From: JACNKV01 sp964422145
Lineage (GTDB): Bacteria; Fidelibacterota; Marinisomatia; Marinisomatales; JACNKV01
Direction of reading: 5' to 3'
NCBI GenBank assembly: GCA_964422145.1
Contig: CAYQZV010000001.1
Location: 186,001-250,000 of the forward strand
DNA length: 64,000 nucleotides
Shown here: positions 9,315 to 16,595 of the stretch, piece after piece
Layout of the letters: every line of letters starts with the position of its first letter
Numbering within the stretch: position 1 is the stretch's first letter
Made by a program: the position numbers and the translations under genes
The notes under the pieces: model-generated
What the model saw: only the letters and a program-made list of their open reading frames with translations
Told to the model about the DNA's origin: nothing
The model's database searches: none

Positions 9315-11192
9315 CTATTTCACCAAATAGACGGCCAACACTGAAATGTCCGCCGGTGACACGCCGGAAATTCGCATAGCCTGCCCCAGCGTCTCGGGAC
9401 GCACAAACAAAAGCTTCTCCCTTCCCTCATTTGATAAGCTTGGAATAGCATGATAATCAAGGCCATCAGGAATAACAAAACTTTCCTGTTTTTTTAATTG
9501 AGCCACCTGTTGGTTTTGCCGATCAATATAACCAGAGTATTTAATCGTTGCTTCCACCTCTGAAACAATTTCTTCTTTTATTCCCTTTTCATAGCCGGAA
9601 GATTCGATTGATTTAAAATAGCGCTCTGGAAAAGACTTAATTGAGACACCGGGGCGCTTTAGCACGCGCGTCGCAGGCATCTGTTGAATAAGCGTTGGCT
9701 GGTCCAGCTGCTGCAGAGCGGGGTTTATTTCATCCGGCGAAACGCTGGCTTCAAACTCGGATAAGAGTTGATCTGTTTGGTAAAGTTTGTTTTCTAGAAA
9801 ACTGCAATAATCTTCAGAAAGAAGCCCAATGCGCTTAGCGTGGTGAAGCAAACGGCGATCAGTATTTGAATAGCGAAGGAGCAAACGAAACTCTGCGCGA
9901 GAGGTGAACATCCGATAAGGCTCCATGGTATCTTTTGTGATCAGGTCATCAACCAAAACACCGATATATGCTTCGTTTCTGGCTAACGTTAGACTATCCT
10001 TGCCTTTCACATTCATTGATGCATTAATACCAGCGAGAAGCCCCTGCGCCGCCGCCTCTTCATAACCGGACGTCCCGTTAATTTGTCCAGCAAAAAACAG
10101 GCCGGAGATATTTTTAGATTCAAGTGTGGCATGCAATTGCGCGGGAGGAAAGAAGTCATACTCAATGGCATAACCGGGACGGAAGAATTGAACATTTTCA
10201 AAACCGGAAATGCATCGAAGAGATTCAAGCTGAACGTCTTCCGGCAAACTTGTTGAAAACCCGTTCAGATAAATCTGGCTTGATCTGTTCCATTCCGGCT
10301 CAAGAAAAAGCAAGTGTGAATCATGGTGAGCAAAGCGATGAATTTTGTCTTCAATAGACGGGCAATATCGTGGGCCGACGCCAAAAACATCTCCGGAAAA
10401 CATCGGTGAACGCTTAATGTTTTTTTGAATCACATCATGAGTTTTTGTCGTCGTTTTAATGTAATGACATGGGATGTTCGGCGGCTGAAAATCTTTTGTA
10501 GAAAAAGAAAACGGTGACGGGTGTTTGTCTCCAAACGAGGGTGTTGTTTTAGACCAATCAATTGAGCCCGCATCAAGCCGAGGCGGCGTACCGGTTTTTA
10601 GTCGCCCGGAAATAAATCCTCTTGAAACCAAACTTTCTGTAATGCCCTCAGACGTGGGCTCCCCCATTCTTCCTGCGGAAATTTTCCGTTCACCGACATG
10701 AACCAAGCCATTAAGAAAGGTTCCAAAAGTTAAAATCAGCTGGTCACAGTAAATCCGCTCACCGTTACGAAAGACAACACCGGAAACATGCCCAGCTTCT
10801 TCGATGAGATCAACAACCTCAACCTCAATTATATCAAGGTGGTTTTGCATAGAAAGTTCAAAAAGAATTTTCTTTTCATAAAGACGCTTGTCGATTTGCG
10901 CTCTTGGAGACCAAACAGAACGGCCCTTAGATCGATTTAACATTTTGAATTGAATACCGGACTGATCAGCAACTCGAGGCATAACCCCGCCCAGGATGTC
11001 AATCTCGCGAACAATTTGCCCCTTAGCCAACCCCCCGATAGCCGGATTACAGGACATGCGCGCAACAGCATTTTTATCGAGGGTAATTAAGGCAGTATTA
11101 CATCCCAATGATGAAGCAATATAAGCGGCTTCAACTCCGGCATGTCCCCCGCCGGCGACAATTACATCATAACGGCCTGAAGGGTGTTTCAC
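9315..11192 (-). CDS. mnmG: tRNA uridine-5-carboxymethylaminomethyl modification enzyme MnmG (GidA)
   Basis: A 625-residue FAD-dependent enzyme that, with MnmE, installs the cmnm5 group on wobble uridine 34 of tRNAs. The N-terminal dinucleotide fold VIVAGGGHAGVEAA is clear. Family signatures include SCNPAIGGLAKGQIVREID, LKTGTPPRLD and GLFFAGQINGTSGYEEAAAQG. Length is normal. The start is a GTG at 11192: in the same frame only CAC and TTT lie between it and the TAG that ends mnmE. That GTG is the centre of a parS palindrome. It is 6 bp after mnmE and 7 bp before mfd, so all three are probably cotranscribed. Confidence 0.96.
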   Translation of the reverse strand: MKHPSGRYDVIVAGGGHAGVEAAYIASSLGCNTALITLDKNAVARMSCNPAIGGLAKGQIVREIDILGGVMPRVADQSGIQFKMLNRSKGRSVWSPRAQIDKRLYEKKILFELSMQNHLDIIEVEVVDLIEEAGHVSGVVFRNGERIYCDQLILTFGTFLNGLVHVGERKISAGRMGEPTSEGITESLVSRGFISGRLKTGTPPRLDAGSIDWSKTTPSFGDKHPSPFSFSTKDFQPPNIPCHYIKTTTKTHDVIQKNIKRSPMFSGDVFGVGPRYCPSIEDKIHRFAHHDSHLLFLEPEWNRSSQIYLNGFSTSLPEDVQLESLRCISGFENVQFFRPGYAIEYDFFPPAQLHATLESKNISGLFFAGQINGTSGYEEAAAQGLLAGINASMNVKGKDSLTLARNEAYIGVLVDDLITKDTMEPYRMFTSRAEFRLLLRYSNTDRRLLHHAKRIGLLSEDYCSFLENKLYQTDQLLSEFEASVSPDEINPALQQLDQPTLIQQMPATRVLKRPGVSIKSFPERYFKSIESSGYEKGIKEEIVSEVEATIKYSGYIDRQNQQVAQLKKQESFVIPDGLDYHAIPSLSNEGREKLLFVRPETLGQAMRISGVSPADISVLAVYLVK

Positions 11193-11200
11193 GTGAAACT
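11185..11200. promoter_or_regulatory. parS-like ParB-binding site
   Basis: TGTTTCACGTGAAACT matches the parS consensus TGTTTCACGTGAAACA at 15 of 16 positions. It bridges the mnmE stop codon and the mnmG GTG start, and the start codon lies in the palindrome core. Together with the copy at 9290-9305, it places two parS sites 1.9 kb apart near the replication genes, as expected close to an origin. Confidence 0.88.
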
Positions 11201-12524
11201 ACTTCCCTACGCAAAATTGACCAAAAATATTATTAAGGATGTCGTCCGGGGTGGTTTTTCCCAATACGATATCAAGAGAGGAGATCGCATTCCTGAGCTC
11301 GAACGCAACAAGCTCTGACTCGAATGAAGTCATTGATATATGACGCTGTGCAGACCGTATAAAACCCAAACAATCTTTAACGGCACGGTGTTGTCTGGCT
11401 GTCGTCAGGGCAATATGTTTTGTTTTTACAGAGGTTGAAACCAAGCGATTTATAATCTGCGCTTTCAAAGATGAAACACCTTTTCCAGACAGAGCGGAGA
11501 CAGGATAAAGCTCTTCGTTGTCCGGTGGTGACTGTAAATCGGTTTTATTGTGTAAAATAATGAAAGGTGACGTTAGGCTCTCAATAATATCTGGACTGAT
11601 TTCGACGTTAGGCGCAACAATGTACAAAACAAGATCGGCATGAGAAATAGCGTCATCTGTTCGGCGTATTCCCTCCTGTTCGATTTGGTCATTTGATGTT
11701 CTTAATCCGGCTGTATCAACAAGCCGAACCGGAATTCCTCCCAAGTTTAATTGAACATCAACACTGTCTCGCGTAGTGCCGGGGGTCGGGCTTGTAATTG
11801 CCCGGTCTGAATCTGAAAGAGCATTTAATAATGTGGACTTACCAACGTTAGGCTCTCCAATTAGAACAACATTGGCACCCTCAGTTAATAGCCTCCCGGA
11901 ATTATATGATTGAAGAAGGTTTTCCAGCTCGTCTTTCAAGGGAGGAAAAACATTAAAGATGTTTTGAATATCGTTCTCATGCAATTCATCTTCGGAAACA
12001 TCGATAAAATATTCAACTGAAGACACAAGGTTTAGCAGTCGCTTTTTTATTTGATGAAATGTCTTAGAAAGCTGTCCTTGAAGAATATGATAATTCAAAT
12101 AAGCCGCCTCTGTTGTTTGGCTGTGGATAAGTCCGGAAACGGACTCTGCCTGAATAAGATCCATTTTTCCGTTTGCAAACGCACGCAGTGTAAACTCACC
12201 CGGGTCGGAAATCCTTGCTCCATGCGAAATACAAAGATCAACAATTTTTTGGACAAGAAGCGGGTTTCCGTGACAGGATATTTCTACAACATCTTCGCCG
12301 GTATAAGAATTAGGAGCTTGAAAATTAGTAACAACAGCTTGATCAAAAGCATGACCATTCTCGTCATGTAAAACAGAAAAAACAGCGAGATTTGGCTGAA
12401 GCAAGTCTTGTCTAGAAAGAGCTGTTGCGATCTGTTTTGAGACAGACCCGCTTAAACGAATAACAGAAATTCCCCCGACACCAAAAGGCGATGCGGGGGC
12501 GACTATCGTATCGTTTGAAATCAT
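11199..12524 (-). CDS. mnmE: tRNA modification GTPase MnmE (TrmE)
   Basis: A 441-residue GTPase and partner of MnmG in U34 modification. The N-terminal folate-binding domain starts DTIVAPASPFGVGGISVIRLSG. The G domain contains GEPNVGKSTLLNAL near residue 225, TPGTTRD, DTAGLR and NKTD. The C-terminus ends in FCVGK, the expected C-(I/V)-G-K motif with the catalytic cysteine intact. The first codon overlaps the yidC stop (ATGA), and it lies immediately before mnmG, the usual conserved pair near bacterial origins. Confidence 0.96.
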   Translation of the reverse strand: MISNDTIVAPASPFGVGGISVIRLSGSVSKQIATALSRQDLLQPNLAVFSVLHDENGHAFDQAVVTNFQAPNSYTGEDVVEISCHGNPLLVQKIVDLCISHGARISDPGEFTLRAFANGKMDLIQAESVSGLIHSQTTEAAYLNYHILQGQLSKTFHQIKKRLLNLVSSVEYFIDVSEDELHENDIQNIFNVFPPLKDELENLLQSYNSGRLLTEGANVVLIGEPNVGKSTLLNALSDSDRAITSPTPGTTRDSVDVQLNLGGIPVRLVDTAGLRTSNDQIEQEGIRRTDDAISHADLVLYIVAPNVEISPDIIESLTSPFIILHNKTDLQSPPDNEELYPVSALSGKGVSSLKAQIINRLVSTSVKTKHIALTTARQHRAVKDCLGFIRSAQRHISMTSFESELVAFELRNAISSLDIVLGKTTPDDILNNIFGQFCVGK

Positions 12525-14176
12525 TTTTTCTGTTTAACAGCGGGGGCGGTCGGTGTGTGTGGTGTAAGATATTTTTGCTGTAAAATCGTGAGCAGGTTAA
12601 ACAGAGTATAGTAAAGATTCAGTCCTGACGGGAAACGATAGAAAATGAAAAGGAAAAAGATGTTCATCATATACATCATACTTTTTTGCTGCCCCGGTTG
12701 CGTAGGTGTCATTTGCTGTTGAACCAACATAGTTATCGTCATTAGAAGCGGTAAAATATTGATTGGGAAACTAGCAATATGAAACAGCGTGTCAGGTGCG
12801 GATAAATCTTGAATCCAAAGGAAAAAGGGTGCCCCGCGCAATTCAATTGTAGAACGGAACACTTGAAAAAGAGCAAATAAAAGCGGCATTTGAATTAGAA
12901 CAGGAAGACACCCTCCCATCGGGTTCACACCCATTTCTTTGTAGAGCTCCATCGTCGCTTTATTCAGCTGCTGTGAGTTATTTTTATGCTTTTCTTTTAA
13001 GGCTGCAATCAGCGGCTGAACCTCTTGCATTTTTCGTGTAGACTGATAACTTTTCTTCGTTAATGGGTAAACAATGATTTTGATGATGATTGAGAAAAGA
13101 ACCAACACAACACCATAATTGGGGATAATATCATACAAAGCAACCAAAACGTAAAGAACACCTTTTGCGATATGTCGAATAAAGGACCATCCGAAATTCA
13201 TGATTTTTTCAAGGGAAACACCGAGTTCTTTTATTCTATCATACTGTAAAGGACCAAGATATAATGATGTTTCCTTACCGTCTAAAACACTTTGATGAAC
13301 ACTGACATTATATCGCGGTGTTGTTCCGTCGTGATCGCCGGAAACCTCTGCAGCGCTTCCCTTTTCTTTCGGGATTAATGCCGACGTGAAATACTTTGAC
13401 CGAACAGCGACCCAATCAGTAACGCCAGTATATTTTTTGTTTAGCGTGGTGTTCTTTTTTAATCCGGGCGTGTAAAGCTCTTCACCCTGGTATACATAAC
13501 CCTTAAAGTAGGTGAGATCGTCATCTACCCGTTTTTCAGTTACAGGCATTCCCCCCATCCATGAAAGAGAATATGAATCCTGAGCTAACTGAGATAAAAC
13601 AGGGACAAGATTAACCGAAACATCTATTTTATAGGATTGTGGATAAAATGTTAATACTTTTTCAACAGGCTCATTAAACAGTGAAGTTTTGAATGTTAAT
13701 GACACAGGATTGTCGTAGACATCAAACGAAGTTACATCGGATGAAAAAGCCCAGTTCTGATTTAATTCAACTGGCTCACCATCAATAGATTGTGTTCTTA
13801 CAAGCAGATTGTTTTTATTATAGGAGTTGATAAGCTGAACGGGGAGCGAGTCTGCCATAGAATAATCTTTTAACGTGAAAGACAGTAAAGACCCGCCATT
13901 CTTGGAACTGACGACGGCGTTGTATAGATCGGTGTTTAAATACACTAAAGTTTCTTCTTGGTCATTGACGTCAAACGATGTTTGTTCTGCTCTGGTTTTT
14001 ACAGGCGTTTTTAAAGGAGCTGGCTGTAATGCGGGCGGCGTAATATCCCTTTCGGAAGCTTGTTCGACGGTAGATGTTTCATCCGGAGCGGGCGGAGAAA
14101 CGATACCCATGTAAAAGGGTGTTAAAATAAGAACAATAGCAATGAGGAAAAACGCAAAAAGGGTGTTTCTATCCAT
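12521..14176 (-). CDS. yidC: Membrane protein insertase YidC
   Basis: A 551-residue inner-membrane insertase of the Gram-negative type. An N-terminal membrane anchor (residues about 5-25) is followed by a large periplasmic domain and a C-terminal insertase core beginning NYGVVLVLFSIIIKIIVYPLT. The core includes the cytoplasmic loop MQEVQPLIAALKEKHK, MGGCLPVLIQMPLLFALFQVF and FPSGLNLYYTLFNLLTILQQ. The charged tail ends in KQKK, as expected for ribosome contact. It inserts proteins with or without SecYEG. It follows yidD by 2 bp and overlaps mnmE by 4 bp. Confidence 0.96.
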   Translation of the reverse strand: MDRNTLFAFFLIAIVLILTPFYMGIVSPPAPDETSTVEQASERDITPPALQPAPLKTPVKTRAEQTSFDVNDQEETLVYLNTDLYNAVVSSKNGGSLLSFTLKDYSMADSLPVQLINSYNKNNLLVRTQSIDGEPVELNQNWAFSSDVTSFDVYDNPVSLTFKTSLFNEPVEKVLTFYPQSYKIDVSVNLVPVLSQLAQDSYSLSWMGGMPVTEKRVDDDLTYFKGYVYQGEELYTPGLKKNTTLNKKYTGVTDWVAVRSKYFTSALIPKEKGSAAEVSGDHDGTTPRYNVSVHQSVLDGKETSLYLGPLQYDRIKELGVSLEKIMNFGWSFIRHIAKGVLYVLVALYDIIPNYGVVLVLFSIIIKIIVYPLTKKSYQSTRKMQEVQPLIAALKEKHKNNSQQLNKATMELYKEMGVNPMGGCLPVLIQMPLLFALFQVFRSTIELRGAPFFLWIQDLSAPDTLFHIASFPINILPLLMTITMLVQQQMTPTQPGQQKSMMYMMNIFFLFIFYRFPSGLNLYYTLFNLLTILQQKYLTPHTPTAPAVKQKK

Positions 14177-14178
14177 AA

Positions 14179-14445
14179 TTATTTGACCGGATCATAACCT
14201 CCCGGATGGTAGGGGTGACATTTTGAAATACGCTTTCCAATAAGGAAGAAAGCATGGTGAAAAGATTTAGTTTTTAATGCGTCCAGCGCATAGCTAGAAC
14301 AGGTGGGCTGAAAGCGGCACGAACTGCCGAAAAAATGCGAAAGCGTCAGTTGGTAAAGACGTACGATATAAATAAAAACTTTACGAAAGAAGCGGTCAAT
14401 AAACGAGTAGATTGAACGATCTTCACAGCAAAGAAGCTTTCGCAC
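14179..14445 (-). CDS. yidD: Membrane protein insertion efficiency factor YidD
   Basis: An 88-residue protein with the YidD hallmark: IVRLYQLTLSHFFGSSCRFQ, then PTCSSYALDALKTKSFHHAF and CHPYHPGGYDPVK. It has an N-terminal extension of about 25 residues before the usual start. The start is a GTG at 14445 whose G is the last base of the rpmH TAG stop, so the two are probably coupled. In most bacteria rnpA sits between rpmH and yidD; here the genes abut and no RnpA-like reading frame is present. YidD assists YidC-dependent insertion. Confidence 0.9.
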   Translation of the reverse strand: MRKLLCCEDRSIYSFIDRFFRKVFIYIVRLYQLTLSHFFGSSCRFQPTCSSYALDALKTKSFHHAFFLIGKRISKCHPYHPGGYDPVK

Positions 14446-14579
14446 TAGGCAGAAAGAACCTTCCGTCCTTTTTTACGACGACGAGCTAGTACAGCACGGC
14501 CACCGACGGTAGACATTCTTTCTCTGAATCCGTGTTTATTCTTGCGCTTGCGATTACTTGGTTGAAATGTACGTTTCAT
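14445..14579 (-). CDS. rpmH: 50S ribosomal protein L34
   Basis: The 44-residue L34 protein, highly basic, beginning MKRTFQPSNRKRKNKHGFRE and ending VLARRRKKGRKVLSA. The ATG at 14579 is chosen over the longer open frame upstream because MKRTFQPS is the invariant L34 start and AGGAGA lies just upstream on the minus strand. It is the first gene of the rpmH-yidD-yidC-mnmE-mnmG-mfd run and is divergent from dnaA across a 245-bp AT-rich gap. Confidence 0.97.
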   Translation of the reverse strand: MKRTFQPSNRKRKNKHGFRERMSTVGGRAVLARRRKKGRKVLSA

Positions 14580-14824
14580 TTTCTCTCCTATTTTAGCCGA
14601 GAAATTTACCACACTATGTAAATAGAAACAAAATAAAAACATTTGAGCAACAAGACGCAAATTTTAATATATATTAAATTCAAAAAAGGCAAACAGAGGC
14701 CAAGCAAACGATGTGATATATAAAAACCGTTTAATAAAAAAAAACTCAAAGAAACTCAAACAAAGTATTGTTTCACATTAGCAGAAACGAATAATTTTTA
14801 TAAAAACAAACCTGTGGATAACCT
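14580..14824. promoter_or_regulatory. rpmH-dnaA divergent intergenic region
   Basis: A 245-bp AT-rich gap that must hold the promoters of rpmH (leftward) and dnaA (rightward). It contains a perfect 16-base AT palindrome, TTTAATATATATTAAA, at 14663-14678, and ends in DnaA boxes. In many bacteria this junction is the origin or part of it. Only the first of two boxes lies wholly inside; the second covers the dnaA start. Confidence 0.55.
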
Positions 14825-14832
14825 GTGGATAA
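14813..14832. promoter_or_regulatory. Two DnaA boxes overlapping the dnaA start codon
   Basis: Two perfect TGTGGATAA boxes lie at 14813-14821 and 14824-14832, in the same orientation and 11 bp apart (about one helical turn). The second contains the GTG start codon of dnaA (14825-14827). DnaA binding here could repress its own gene, a known form of control, or take part in origin function. The boxes are seen directly; the role is inferred. Confidence 0.82.
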
Positions 14833-16186
14833 CATTATTTTAAACCAAGATTCCTTGTGGACAAAGACAAAAGAGTTCTTACGAGCATCGCTGCCGGATC
14901 ACGCATTCAATACATGGTTTGACCCGATCAATTTCATTACCATGCATGGCAATGAGATGGTTTTAGAGGTTCCAAACCAGTTTTTTTATGAGTGGATTGA
15001 AAGTCATTATAAAAACACGATTGAGTCTACCATCTTTTCAAACCTCAATCAAAAAGTCACGATAAAATATACAATTGCCCCGGAAGGTCAGCAAAAAACA
15101 GAAACAACACCTCAAAATTTAATTAATGAACAAAAAAAGAAAGAGGTAAGCAAACCCAAACTAAATGAGAAGTATATATTTTCATCGTTCATTGAAGGAA
15201 GCAATAACCAGTTCGCTAAAGCTGCATCAATGAGCGTAGCTGAAGAACCCGGGCAAAAATCATTTAATCCCCTTGTGATATACGGCGGGGTCGGATTAGG
15301 GAAAACACACCTTTTACATGCAATTGGAAATCACATATTATTTAAATCACCGGAGAAAAACATCGTTTGTGCTTCAAGCGAAAAGTTTACACACGATTTT
15401 ATTTCTAGTATTCAAAAGAACAGAACCGTTGAGTTTTCAAAATTTTATCGAAATGCGGATGTGTTACTGATTGACGATATCCAATTCTTTCAGGGGAAAG
15501 AACAAACACAGGAACAATTTTTTCACACATTTAACGAACTGTATCAATCCGGGAAACAAATTGTAATGACAGCTGATCGTTATCCGGGAGAAATGGTAAA
15601 ACTACAAGACCGCCTTCTGTCACGCTTTACTTCAGGGGTGTCTGTGGACATTCAGCCGCCGGATTATGAAACACGGGTGGCAATCCTGATGGAAAAAGCG
15701 GAAACGAACAACCTGTCGTTATCTTACGAAATCATCGAATTTATTGCAACACACATCACGAAAAACATCCGAGAATTAGAAAGCTCCGTGATCCAGCTGT
15801 TGGCACGATCTTCATTATTCAACAAAGAGATAGATATGAACCTTGTCCGTGACGCCATAAAAGAGCGGGTCGGGAATCGCATCAAAACAGATATTTCAAT
15901 TGAAGACATTGTCAGAAGCGTCTCTCAAAAAACGAACATTTCCGAGAGAGAGATTGTCGGGACTGGACGAAAAAAACATGTAGCAGAAACAAGACAGATA
16001 GCCATGTATTTAACGCGCGAGATCATGAGTGCGTCATTAAACACAGTAGGCCTCTACTTTGGCGGCAGAGACCACACAACGGTTTTACACGCTTGCAGAA
16101 CCATTGAAGAAAAGTTGAAAACCGACCAAAGAACAAAAGCGGTTGTTCACAAAGTAAAGAGTGAATTCAAGAGTGTTTTTGACTAA
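14825..16186 (+). CDS. dnaA: Chromosomal replication initiator DnaA
   Basis: A 453-residue initiator. Domain I begins LWTKTKEFLRASLPDHAFNTWFDPI. A short linker rich in K, E and N precedes the AAA+ domain III with Walker A GGVGLGKTHLLHAIG near residue 155 and Walker B DVLLIDDIQFFQGKE. Domain IV carries the DNA-binding signature GGRDHTTVLHACRTIEEK. The start is probably the GTG at 14825: an in-frame TAA at 14819-14821 excludes anything longer, and the next option is a TTG at 14855. There is no clear Shine-Dalgarno, and the start lies inside a DnaA box. dnaA is alone on the plus strand and separated from dnaN by 11 kb. Confidence 0.97.
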   Translation: MDNIILNQDSLWTKTKEFLRASLPDHAFNTWFDPINFITMHGNEMVLEVPNQFFYEWIESHYKNTIESTIFSNLNQKVTIKYTIAPEGQQKTETTPQNLINEQKKKEVSKPKLNEKYIFSSFIEGSNNQFAKAASMSVAEEPGQKSFNPLVIYGGVGLGKTHLLHAIGNHILFKSPEKNIVCASSEKFTHDFISSIQKNRTVEFSKFYRNADVLLIDDIQFFQGKEQTQEQFFHTFNELYQSGKQIVMTADRYPGEMVKLQDRLLSRFTSGVSVDIQPPDYETRVAILMEKAETNNLSLSYEIIEFIATHITKNIRELESSVIQLLARSSLFNKEIDMNLVRDAIKERVGNRIKTDISIEDIVRSVSQKTNISEREIVGTGRKKHVAETRQIAMYLTREIMSASLNTVGLYFGGRDHTTVLHACRTIEEKLKTDQRTKAVVHKVKSEFKSVFD

Positions 16187-16595
16187 AAAATGAAAAAACA
16201 GACTCACGAGTCGGTTGAAAAACAGTAAAAATTATGAGAAATATGTAAAAATATTGTGATATGGCGCACAAATTCAAATTAAAATCTTGAAATTAATTGA
16301 TGGTCGCCCTATTTTATCGCTCCTTGTATCGAGGGTGCTTATAGAATTATGAGCAATTTTGATATCCAAGCGAAAAGAAATAGGTTGACGTAAGACAACC
16401 AAAACACACAACAGGAGGTAGACAATAAAAGGAATCGCTAAAACGATTGTTTCCGACACCCAAAGACAAAAAACAAAAAACTATCTTTGCGTTCGGCCCT
16501 GCCTCACCTACCTTAAAAAGATGGAAATACGGGTTTTAACAGCTCGACTGAATCCATCAAAACAAACCCAACAGTAACAAACTAAGGAGTAGATA
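16187..16595. other. 409-bp interval between dnaA and the giant secreted protein gene
   Basis: No convincing gene. Visible elements: a palindrome-like TGTGATATGGCGCACA at 16255-16270 (resembles a CRP/FNR-family site with one mismatch); a small hairpin GGTTG-N8-CAACC at about 16383-16400; AATCG-N6-CGATT at about 16432; and AGGTAG (about 16415) complementary to CTACCT (about 16507). AAGGAG sits 8 bases before the downstream ATG. It probably holds a promoter and a long leader, but no known RNA family was recognised. Confidence 0.4.

Noticed and set aside
16201..16212. GACTCACGAGTC as a dnaA terminator
   Set aside because: Only a 5-bp stem with a 2-base loop and no T-run, so it is not a credible hairpin.
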